7,986 nt of DNA, taken from positions 1 to 7,986 of the forward strand of contig CABSBA010000067.1 of assembly GCA_902475825.1 (NCBI GenBank). The letters run 5' to 3'. Numbering within the stretch: position 1 is the stretch's first letter; each line of letters begins with the position of its first letter. Both the position numbers and the translations under genes were made by a program. The DNA is from an uncultured Collinsella sp. Lineage in GTDB: Bacteria > Actinomycetota > Coriobacteriia > Coriobacteriales > Coriobacteriaceae. Under the pieces are notes generated by a model that saw only the letters and a program-made list of their open reading frames with translations, did no database searches and was not told the origin of the DNA. Below are positions 1 through 7,986 of this stretch, piece by piece.

Positions 1-2
1 CT

Positions 3-40
3 CGCACGGAGAGCACATTAAGTGCTCTCCGGCTCGTGCG
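3..40. repeat. Nested inverted repeat (hairpin) at window edge
   Basis: A perfect 9-bp stem (GGAGAGCAC at 8-16 and GTGCTCTCC at 22-30) encloses a 5-nt loop, ATTAA. An outer 5-bp stem (CGCAC at 3-7 with GTGCG at 36-40) continues it, with a 5-nt bulge (31-35) on one side only. No T-run follows on the + strand, and on the minus strand the window ends, so it cannot be called a terminator. It lies beyond the gyrA terminator. It could be a dispersed palindromic repeat, the terminator of a gene to the left, or part of a structured RNA. The 41-103 stretch between it and the gyrA terminator holds no gene or recognisable RNA. The structure is seen directly; the role is unknown. Confidence 0.6.
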
Positions 41-103
41 GAACTCGCGATCGACTTCACATGCCGCCGCGCGACCGGGGCGAACGCGAGTCCCAAGGTT
101 TTC

Positions 104-137
104 AAAAAAGCGGTCGGCGCGCAGGTGCGCCGACCGC
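104..137 (-). terminator. Rho-independent terminator of gyrA
   Basis: On the minus strand an 11-bp perfect GC-rich stem (GCGGTCGGCGC at 137-127 with GCGCCGACCGC at 120-110) and a 6-nt loop are followed at once by six T (109-104). This lies 41 bp after the gyrA stop codon, in the right orientation. The + strand side has no T-run, so it acts one way only. It marks the end of the gyrB-gyrA transcription unit. Confidence 0.92.
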
Positions 138-177
138 TGATATATGGGGTCTGATATTTTCTACCAGCTAGTTCCTC

Positions 178-2919
178 TTACTCGTCGAGGAGATCCTCTG
201 GCATGTCGTTGCCGTCGCCTAGGTCGACTGGGGCCTCTTCGGCGTCGGCTGCGGCCTCGGCGCCTTCGCCTTCGGGCTTCTCTTTGGCGGCCGTCATGCG
301 GGCTACAGCGCAGATGCGGTCGTTATCGTCGACGGTCATCATCTTGACGCCCTGGGTGGCACGACCGGTTTGGCTGATCTCGTCGGTCTTGACACGAATG
401 ACCGTCGCGCCCTCCGTCACGATGAACAGCTCATGCTGCGGGCCCACCGTCTTCATGGCCGCGAGGTTACCCTTGCGCTCGGTCATCTGGATGGTGTAGA
501 CACCCTGACCGCCGCGGTTCTGCTCCGGATAGTCCGCAACCGGCGTACGTTTGCCGTAACCGCGCTCGGTAATGACGAACAGGTCACCATTGCCGTTGGT
601 AACCTCCATACCCAAAACGCTCACGCCTTCCTTCATGCCAATGCCGCGGACGCCGCTGGTATCGCGACCGGTGGCGCGCACCTGGTCCTCGGGGAACATA
701 ATCGCCTTGCCCGCGGTGGTTGCCATGATGATCTTGTCACCCTCGCGCACGCGGCGTACAGCGAGCAGTGCGTCGTCGTCCCTCAGGTTGATGGCGATCA
801 GGCCATCGCGGCGGCTACGGTCGTAGGCGTTCATCACGGTCTTCTTGACCATGCCGCTCTTGGTGGCAAACATCAGGTACTCGTCGGCGGGGAACTCGCG
901 GCAGCTGATGACGCTCGCGATCTTCTCGCCCTCCTCGAAAGGCAGCAGGTTGACGATCGCGGTGCCGCGCGCCTGGCGCGTGCCAACCGGCAGCTCGTGC
1001 ACCTTCAGGCGATAGACTTTACCCTTGCTCGAGAAGAACAGCACATACTCGTGCGTGGATGCGATAAACATCTCGTCGATAACGTCGTCCTCTTTAAGGT
1101 TGACGCCCGACACGCCCTTACCGCCGCGCTTCTGGGCACGGTAGGCAGCCACCGGGATACGCTTGACGTAGCCGGTGTGGGTGATGGTCACGACCATGTC
1201 CTCGTCGGCGATGAGGTCCTCGACGTCCAGGTCCTTCTCGACATGGCTGATCTCGGTGCGGCGCTTGTCGCCGAACTTCTTGGAAATCTCGCGCATCTCT
1301 TCCTTGATGACGCCCAGGATTTTCTCCTCGTGCGCCAACAGGTCCTCGTAGTAGGCGATGGCGCGGCGCAAGCCGTCCAGCTCTTCCTGAATCTTGTCGC
1401 GCTCCAGGCCGGTCAGGCGGCGCAGCTTCATCTCGAGAATGGCCGTGGTCTGCTCGGGCGTAAAGCCAAAACGCTCGATCAGGCGGCTGCTGGCCTCGGA
1501 ATCGGTCTGCGAGGAGCGGATGATGCTGATGACCTCGTCGATATGGTCGAGAGCCATCAGGTAGCCCTCGAGGATATGGGCACGCGCCTGGGCCTTCTTG
1601 AGGTCGAAGCGGGTGCGGCGGGTGACGACATCGACCTGGTGGTCGATGTAGTGCTGCAGCATCTCGCGCAGGCTCAGGCATTTGGGAACGCCGTTGACAA
1701 GCGCCAGGTTGTTGGCACCAAAGGTCGTCTGCAGCGAGGTGTACTTGTACAGGTTGTTGAGCACGACCTGCGGGATGACGCCCTTCTTGAGTTCGATGAC
1801 CAGACGGATACCCTTCTGGTTGGACTCATCGCGCATATCCGAGATACCCTCGATGCGCTTGTCGTTGACGAGCTGGGCGATCTTCTCCTGCAGGGTGCCC
1901 TTGTTGACCATGTAGGGAATCTCGGTAAAGACCAGGCGGCTACGGCCGGTCTTGGTGGACTCCACATGAGCCTTGGCGCGTACGGTGATGGAGCCACGGC
2001 CGGTCTCGTAGCTCTGCTTAATGCCGGCGCTGCCCATGATGATGGCACCGGTGGGGAAGTCCGGACCGGGCATGATCTGCATGAGCTCGTCGACGGTGGC
2101 GTCGGGGTTGTCGATCAGGTAGCAGGTGGCCTCGATCGCCTCGGTAAGGTTGTGTGGGGCGATATTGGTGGCCATGCCGACGGCGATGCCCTGGCTGCCG
2201 TTGACCAGCAGGTTGGGGAAGCGCGCGGGCAGTGCCACGGGCTCGGCGAGCGACTCGTCGTAGTTGGGCTGCCAGTCGACGGTATCCTTCTGCAGGTCGC
2301 GCAGCAGCTCCATGGCGGGCTTTGCCAAGCGGCTCTCGGTGTAACGCATGGCGGCGGCGCCGTCGCCGTCGATGTTGCCGAAGTTGCCGTGACCGTCAAT
2401 GAGCGGCGTGCGCATGGAGAACCACTGCGCCAGGCGGACCATGGCCTCATAGACCGCGAAGTCGCCGTGCGGATGGTACTTACCGATAACTTCGCCGACC
2501 GTCCAGGCCGACTTCTTGTGCGGACGGTTGGGGTAGATGCCGCTCTCGTTCATCGCGTACAGGATGCGGCGGTGCACCGGCTTTAGGCCGTCGCGCACGT
2601 CCGGCAGGGCGCGGGCGGTGATGACCGACATCGAGTACTCGATGAACGACTGCTTCATCTCGCGGCCGAACTCCGAAATCTGGAGCCGACCACCGTTGAT
2701 ATCCTCGCCGGCCGAGGCGCCGCGGTCGACTTCGCCAAAGCTCTCCTCGAGCTCGGCGTCGTCGTCCTCTTCCTCATCATCATCGGCATCGGGGTTATAG
2801 GCGTCCGGATCGCCGTCCTCACCCTGCTCGGCGCGGGCGAGCAGGCGCTTCAGATCGTCGGGCATGCCGGCGTCGCCGGCCTCGTCCATACCCTCGTTAT
2901 TGTTGATATCGTCTGCCAC
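178..2919 (-). CDS. gyrA: DNA gyrase subunit A
   Basis: GyrA is the breakage-reunion subunit of the A2B2 gyrase, which introduces negative supercoils into DNA using ATP. The 913-residue product is longer than E. coli GyrA (875), mainly through an acidic N-terminal extension of about 78 residues. The conserved winged-helix/tower core starts near residue 88 and carries [16 protein letters not shown] at 103-118. The catalytic Arg-Tyr pair is R192-Y193 in AAAMRYTE. The GyrA-box QKRGGKG at 596-602 marks a true gyrase rather than ParC. Five degenerate box-like turns follow (about 647, 700, 751, 799 and 852), fitting a six-bladed C-terminal pinwheel, then an acidic tail (877-913). The start is GTG, supported by a strong Shine-Dalgarno sequence. 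Residue 154, equivalent to E. coli Ser83, is Phe. gyrB lies upstream on the same strand. Confidence 0.98.
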   Translation of the reverse strand: MADDINNNEGMDEAGDAGMPDDLKRLLARAEQGEDGDPDAYNPDADDDEEEDDDAELEESFGEVDRGASAGEDINGGRLQISEFGREMKQSFIEYSMSVITARALPDVRDGLKPVHRRILYAMNESGIYPNRPHKKSAWTVGEVIGKYHPHGDFAVYEAMVRLAQWFSMRTPLIDGHGNFGNIDGDGAAAMRYTESRLAKPAMELLRDLQKDTVDWQPNYDESLAEPVALPARFPNLLVNGSQGIAVGMATNIAPHNLTEAIEATCYLIDNPDATVDELMQIMPGPDFPTGAIIMGSAGIKQSYETGRGSITVRAKAHVESTKTGRSRLVFTEIPYMVNKGTLQEKIAQLVNDKRIEGISDMRDESNQKGIRLVIELKKGVIPQVVLNNLYKYTSLQTTFGANNLALVNGVPKCLSLREMLQHYIDHQVDVVTRRTRFDLKKAQARAHILEGYLMALDHIDEVISIIRSSQTDSEASSRLIERFGFTPEQTTAILEMKLRRLTGLERDKIQEELDGLRRAIAYYEDLLAHEEKILGVIKEEMREISKKFGDKRRTEISHVEKDLDVEDLIADEDMVVTITHTGYVKRIPVAAYRAQKRGGKGVSGVNLKEDDVIDEMFIASTHEYVLFFSSKGKVYRLKVHELPVGTRQARGTAIVNLLPFEEGEKIASVISCREFPADEYLMFATKSGMVKKTVMNAYDRSRRDGLIAINLRDDDALLAVRRVREGDKIIMATTAGKAIMFPEDQVRATGRDTSGVRGIGMKEGVSVLGMEVTNGNGDLFVITERGYGKRTPVADYPEQNRGGQGVYTIQMTERKGNLAAMKTVGPQHELFIVTEGATVIRVKTDEISQTGRATQGVKMMTVDDNDRICAVARMTAAKEKPEGEGAEAAADAEEAPVDLGDGNDMPEDLLDE
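2446..2460 (-). other. gyrA: Quinolone-resistance-determining positions of GyrA (Phe154, Glu158)
   Basis: By alignment around HPHGD..AVY, residue 154 (codon TTC, 2460-2458) corresponds to E. coli Ser83, and residue 158 (codon GAG, 2448-2446) to Asp87. Glu at the second position is normal in some lineages, for example S. aureus. Phe at the first is not a usual wild-type residue, and Ser-to-Phe there is a known fluoroquinolone-resistance change. The TTC codon is one transition from the serine codon TCC. The residues are seen directly; that this is an acquired mutation is inference. Confidence 0.75.
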
Positions 2920-2922
2920 GTT

Positions 2923-2930
2923 ACCTCCTC
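2923..2930 (-). promoter_or_regulatory. Shine-Dalgarno sequence of gyrA
   Basis: GAGGAGGT on the minus strand is a near-full match to the anti-Shine-Dalgarno end of 16S rRNA. It ends 3 nt before the GTG codon at 2919-2917. This fixes the GTG start, because the only nearby ATG (2932-2930) runs into a TAA after three codons. Confidence 0.88.
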
Positions 2931-2938
2931 ATGGTTTG

Positions 2939-2963
2939 CGTGGTCCATTAGTTCCCTACCACG
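2939..2963 (-). promoter_or_regulatory. Small stem-loop in the gyrA leader
   Basis: CGTGGT (2939-2944) and ACCACG (2958-2963) form a perfect 6-bp stem around a 13-nt loop, 8 nt upstream of the gyrA Shine-Dalgarno. No clear -35/-10 pair was found here. It might modulate gyrA translation or be chance; I see no basis for a specific mechanism. Confidence 0.3.
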
Positions 2964-2968
2964 GAGAC

Positions 2969-3067
2969 GGCTTTTCCAGGTGCCGCAGATTGCCACGAAA
3001 GAGGAGCGAAGCGTACTTGGGTACGCGACCGACGATTGAGGGCGAAGGTGCGGTGGCTGGGAAAGCC
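2969..3067. repeat. 99-bp imperfect palindromic element between gyrB and gyrA
   Basis: The ends are near-perfect inverted repeats: GGCTTTTCCAG (2969-2979) against CTGGGAAAGCC (3057-3067), with one G·T pair. After a 3-nt internal loop come CCGCA/TGCGG (2983-2987 with 3049-3053), then TTGCC/GGCGA (2990-2994 with 3041-3045, one G·T pair). A perfect apical hairpin follows: GCGTAC, loop TTGG, GTACGC (3011-3026). The two non-Watson-Crick pairs are tolerated G·U only in a + strand RNA, opposite to gyr transcription. There is no T-run, so it is not an intrinsic terminator, and no flanking target duplication was seen. It fills most of the 155-bp spacer. It resembles dispersed intergenic palindromes, but copy number cannot be judged from this window. 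Confidence 0.65.
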
Positions 3068-3074
3068 GAACAGG

Positions 3075-5154
<2,080 letters not shown>

Positions 5155-5157
<3 letters not shown>

Positions 5158-5184
5158 AAAATACCCTCGGGGACGAGGGTATTT
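5155..5184 (-). terminator. Rho-independent terminator after the dciA-like gene
   Basis: On the minus strand a perfect 9-bp stem (ATACCCTCG at 5182-5174 with CGAGGGTAT at 5169-5161, loop 4 nt) is extended by A:T pairs to about 11 bp and followed by a run of seven T (5161-5155). It lies about 27 bp after the stop codon of the DUF721 gene. It closes the dnaN-recF-dciA unit and isolates gyrB. On the + strand the tail is only TTT, so it is chiefly one-way. Confidence 0.9.
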
Positions 5185-5210
5185 GGCTATACAAGGCCAC
5201 CAGATGCGAT

Positions 5211-5774
5211 TTAAGGCTCTTTTTTGCTCTGCACGCCCTTGGCCCACTCGGCACTGGCTCTCATGGCGTTCTCGAGGGCCTCGCGCAGTTTTTGGTCCTC
5301 GATGGGCGCCACTTGGTGCTCGATCTCGGCACGCTCGGCATCGCTGAGGTCGGCATGCGGAGCCGGCGGACGCTCGGCCACGGCCGGACGCAGGCGCTCT
5401 TTTGCAGCGGGCGGTGTATGGCCGGGGGCGGTCGTCTTGAACACCAGGCCGTCGACGTGCGCGCCGGCGCGCTCCATGCGCGCGCGGATAATCTCGCGCA
5501 AAAGGGTCATCTCCTGCGTCCATGAGGGCGAATCGAGGTACACCAGCAGTTCGTTGGACTCGGGCAGGTAGCGCAGGCCCGTCACATGGCGCCCCTCGCG
5601 CGTGCCCGAGCACACTGCATTCCAGGCGTGATAGACCGCACGAGATTCCTCTGCCGCCTCCATCTGCGCGCGGCGCTCAGGTGTCGCGGCCGCCAGGATG
5701 CGCTGACGCTCGGCATCCAAAAAGCCGCCAAAGGCAACCGTTCCGTTCTCGCGCTCGTAATTAGCACGTCTCAC
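5211..5774 (-). CDS. DUF721 protein, DciA-like putative replicative helicase loader
   Basis: This 187-residue protein belongs to the DUF721 family. The core spans about residues 48-112: a Trp-containing helix (YHAWNAVCSG), then a basic and hydrophobic strand region (HVTGLRYLPESNELLVYLDS), a conserved SWTQEMTLLREII helix, and a final strand (GLVFKT). DUF721/DciA proteins are thought to load DnaB helicase in bacteria without DnaC or DnaI, and Actinobacteria keep this gene between recF and gyrB. The N-terminal about 45 residues and the Pro/Ala-rich linker (116-140) look disordered. The C-terminal helix (143-175) is charged. The start is GTG; an in-frame TGA just upstream rules out a longer start. 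It overlaps recF by 14 bp, with AAGGTGG at 5790-5784 as a likely Shine-Dalgarno inside recF, so translation is probably coupled. The helicase-loader role is family-level inference. Confidence 0.88.
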   Translation of the reverse strand: MRRANYERENGTVAFGGFLDAERQRILAAATPERRAQMEAAEESRAVYHAWNAVCSGTREGRHVTGLRYLPESNELLVYLDSPSWTQEMTLLREIIRARMERAGAHVDGLVFKTTAPGHTPPAAKERLRPAVAERPPAPHADLSDAERAEIEHQVAPIEDQKLREALENAMRASAEWAKGVQSKKEP

Positions 5775-6867
5775 CCATGCTCACCACCTTGGCTCGATCA
5801 AGCAGGTCATCGGTAAAATACCCCAGATTGGTGGTGGTTATGACCGTCTGGATATCATCACCGATCAGCTGCAGGAAAGCGCCTCGGCGCCCGGCGTCGA
5901 GCTCGCTCATCACGTCGTCCAAAAGCAGCAGCGGCGCGGTGCCCAGGATATCGCGCGCCACGGCAACTTCTGCCACCTTCCAGGCAAGCACTAGCGTTCG
6001 CTGCTGGCCCTGGCTGGCAAATGAACGGGCCGATCGGCCCGCGACGGAAAACTCAATCTCGTCGCGATGCGGACCCACGAGCGTCACGCCGCGGCGGATC
6101 TCCTCGTCGGCGCGCTCATCGAGCGCCGAGAGCATGTGCTCATATGCCCAGCCCCTGAGCTCGTCGCGATCCTCGGTGCGAGGCAGGTCGCCAAGCGTGG
6201 ACACATAGGACACGCCGGCGGGCTCGCCAGATGCCACGCGGCCATAAGCGTCGCGCACATGGCCCGATAGCCGGTCGAGCAGGGCCAGACGATGCACGAG
6301 CAGGGCCGAACCGGCGCGGGCGAGCGATTCGTTCCAGGCGCCGAGCATCTCGCGGCAGCACCAGGTCTCCTTGAGCAGGGCATTGCGCTGGGTCACGCAG
6401 CGCCCGTAGGCGCTAGCCAGATCGGCATAGCGCGCACTCAGCTGAACGCCAAAATCATCAAGCGCGGTGCGGCGCACGCTGGCACCCCGCTTGACCATAT
6501 CCAGGTGGTCCGGGCAAAACAGAACGCTCGGCAGTACCCCGCGCACGCCGGACGCAGCGCAGCGCTTGCCGTTGCGGCTAAACGAACGCTTGCCATCTTC
6601 CACGCTCAGCCCCATGTCCAGCACGCGCCCGTCACCTTCGAGCCTCAGCTCGACCTTGCATGAGCCCACGCCGTCGTGCACGAGCTCGGCTGCGGTCGGA
6701 TGCCTAAACGAGGCGCCACTCGTCAGCAGCTGCAGCGCCTCTATGAGGTTGGTCTTTCCCGCCGCGTTGGGACCTGCGAGCACTGTCACGCCGTCGCTCA
6801 GGGCAAGGCGGTAACTGTCGAAGCTGCGATAGCGCGCAACGGAAAGATCGCGTGCGAACATGGTCAT
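5761..6867 (-). CDS. recF: DNA replication and repair protein RecF
   Basis: RecF is an SMC-like ATPase that acts with RecO and RecR to place RecA on single-strand gaps and to stabilise stalled forks. The 368-residue length is typical (E. coli 357). The Walker A is GPNAAGKT at 32-39. The ABC-type signature is SQGQQR at 285-290. The Walker B with D-loop is LLLLDDVMSELD at 313-324. VGPHRDE at 264-270 is a RecF hallmark. There is no long coiled coil, as expected. It begins 8 bp after dnaN with ATG ACC ATG; either ATG could serve, and the first is used here. No purine-rich Shine-Dalgarno precedes it, so translation is probably coupled to dnaN. Its end overlaps the next gene by 14 bp. Confidence 0.96.
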   Translation of the reverse strand: MTMFARDLSVARYRSFDSYRLALSDGVTVLAGPNAAGKTNLIEALQLLTSGASFRHPTAAELVHDGVGSCKVELRLEGDGRVLDMGLSVEDGKRSFSRNGKRCAASGVRGVLPSVLFCPDHLDMVKRGASVRRTALDDFGVQLSARYADLASAYGRCVTQRNALLKETWCCREMLGAWNESLARAGSALLVHRLALLDRLSGHVRDAYGRVASGEPAGVSYVSTLGDLPRTEDRDELRGWAYEHMLSALDERADEEIRRGVTLVGPHRDEIEFSVAGRSARSFASQGQQRTLVLAWKVAEVAVARDILGTAPLLLLDDVMSELDAGRRGAFLQLIGDDIQTVITTTNLGYFTDDLLDRAKVVSMGETC

Positions 6868-6875
6868 GGGCAGTG

Positions 6876-7979
6876 CTAGATGCGTACCGGCATGACCAGG
6901 TACAGGTAGTTGATCTTGTCGTAGGACTTGAAGATGCCAGCCTGCGAATAGCTCTTGAGCTCCAGCGTGATCTCCTTCTCCTTGGACAGGGCATTGAGGC
7001 AGCCAAAGATGTAGTGGTAGTTGAAGGCGATGGTGCCCGACTCGCCCTCGGCCTCGACATCGATCGTCTCCTGCGCCAGATCCTGGTCGTTGGAAATGGA
7101 GGACAGGCCCATCTGGCCGTTCTCAACATCGATCTCAAACTTGACAGCGGGGTTGGCGCTCGCGATAACGGCCACGCGCTTAAGGGCGGCGTTAAAGGCG
7201 GCCACGTCGATCCTGACGCTCGTCACGCACGAATCGGGAATGAGCTGCTTGTAATTGGGATATACGCCCTCAATGCGGCGCGACACGTAGGTGGTGTTGC
7301 CGGCCTCAAAGACAACCTGGGTGTCGGTGGCGCCGATCATGATGGTAGCCTGGCTCGCCATGATGCTCAGCGCGTCGTTGAAGGCGTCGGCGGGCACGTT
7401 GAGCTCAAAGGAACCTTCGAGGGTCGAGGTCTCGACCTGCGTATCGCACACGGCCAGTCGGAAGGAATCGGTCGCGACCAGGCGCACGGTGTTGTTCTCG
7501 ACCTTCATGTGCACGCCACCCAGGATGGGGCGGGCCTTGTCGGTCGAGGTGACGCGCCATACGCGGCTCACCATTTCGGACAGGATATCGGTCGGCAGCT
7601 CGACGGCGCTCTCGATGGCGTATGCCGGGAACTCGGGAAAGTCGTTGGCATCGAGCGTGTTGAGGCGAAAAGAGCTCTTCTCGCAGCCAATCAAAACCTG
7701 ACGCTCGGACAGCTCAAAGGTGACCGGGGCATCGGGAAGGGTCTTGGTGATATTGGAGAGCATCTTGCATGGAATCACCATCTCGCCCTCCTCTTCGACA
7801 TGAGCCGCAATGCGGTGACGAATCGAGATGGTGTAGTTGGAGGTCTGAAATTCCAAGATGCCGTCTTGTGCCTTAACGAGCACGCCCGACAGAATGGGAA
7901 GGGTGGATGCCGAAGCGACGCCTTTCATAACGACGCCGATGGCTTGCGTAAGCGAGCTCTGGCTGACGGTGAACTTCAT
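6876..7979 (-). CDS. dnaN: DNA polymerase III beta subunit (sliding clamp)
   Basis: DnaN forms the ring-shaped dimer that holds DNA polymerase III on the template and serves as a docking platform for clamp-binding proteins. The 367-residue length matches the family (E. coli 366), with three clamp domains of about 120 residues each. Markers are TLPILSGVL at 26-34, FPEFP at 114-118, ATDSFRLA at 169-176 (ATDGHRLA in E. coli), RRIEGVYPNY at 234-243, and the C-terminal YLVMPVRI, which lines the peptide-binding cleft. The start is ATG at 7979. Only 7 bases upstream are in the window (minus strand TTAAAAG), so its ribosome binding site and promoter cannot be judged. dnaA would be expected upstream. 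The gene is complete. Confidence 0.97.
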   Translation of the reverse strand: MKFTVSQSSLTQAIGVVMKGVASASTLPILSGVLVKAQDGILEFQTSNYTISIRHRIAAHVEEEGEMVIPCKMLSNITKTLPDAPVTFELSERQVLIGCEKSSFRLNTLDANDFPEFPAYAIESAVELPTDILSEMVSRVWRVTSTDKARPILGGVHMKVENNTVRLVATDSFRLAVCDTQVETSTLEGSFELNVPADAFNDALSIMASQATIMIGATDTQVVFEAGNTTYVSRRIEGVYPNYKQLIPDSCVTSVRIDVAAFNAALKRVAVIASANPAVKFEIDVENGQMGLSSISNDQDLAQETIDVEAEGESGTIAFNYHYIFGCLNALSKEKEITLELKSYSQAGIFKSYDKINYLYLVMPVRI

Positions 7980-7986
7980 CTTTTAA

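Noticed and set aside
43..91. 7-bp inverted repeat ACTCGCG (43-49) and CGCGAGT (85-91)
   Set aside because: The arms are short and GC-rich and 35 nt apart, with no supporting inner pairing; compatible with chance.
370..2586. 738-codon open frame on the + strand, opposite gyrA
   Set aside because: It is antisense to unmistakable gyrA, has no recognisable domain and low-complexity Ala/Leu/Val/Asp composition. Such long shadow frames are expected opposite GC-rich genes lacking TTA, CTA and TCA codons.
2921..2932. Tiny ORF (ATG AGG AGG TAA) formed by the gyrA Shine-Dalgarno, ending 1 nt before the GTG start
   Set aside because: A Shine-Dalgarno preceded by AT produces this by chance; no ribosome binding site precedes the ATG, so translation is unlikely.
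2969..3067. Palindrome as a gyrB terminator or a classical MITE
   Set aside because: No T-run follows on either strand and no target-site duplication flanks the ends, so neither label is supported; kept as an unclassified repeat.

Overview
The window is a replication and DNA-topology locus from an actinobacterium, read entirely on the minus strand. In transcription order (right to left) it holds dnaN, recF, a DUF721/DciA-type gene, gyrB and gyrA. This dnaN-recF-DUF721-gyrB-gyrA order is the classic one next to oriC in Actinobacteria. GC-rich codons, GTG starts on three of the five genes, and the protein sequences themselves suggest a Coriobacteriia member, most likely Collinsella or a close relative. 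That taxonomic call is recognition by eye, not a database result. dnaA would be expected just beyond the right edge.

Layout: 6876-7979 dnaN (sliding clamp); 5761-6867 recF (gap repair), 8 bp after dnaN; 5211-5774 a DciA-like helicase-loader gene overlapping the recF end by 14 bp; 5155-5184 a strong intrinsic terminator closing that block; 3075-5105 gyrB with its own ribosome binding site and a weak candidate promoter; 2920-3074 a 155-bp spacer dominated by a 99-bp imperfect palindrome; 178-2919 gyrA; 104-137 a strong intrinsic terminator for gyrA; 1-40 a nested hairpin of unknown role at the window edge. Nothing else was recognised between 41 and 103.

The genes work together at the replication fork. 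DnaN tethers the polymerase, RecF acts at gaps and stalled forks, the DciA-like protein probably helps load the replicative helicase, and the GyrB/GyrA tetramer removes the positive supercoils ahead of the fork. Two terminators split the region into a dnaN-recF-dciA unit, probably continuing from dnaA, and a gyrB-gyrA unit.

This is mostly core housekeeping DNA and I see no undescribed multi-gene system. The points worth a second look are: a phenylalanine at the GyrA quinolone-resistance position (E. coli Ser83), encoded by TTC, one base from a serine codon; a long acidic N-terminal extension on GyrA; and the palindromic element lodged between gyrB and gyrA, which looks like a member of a dispersed intergenic repeat family.
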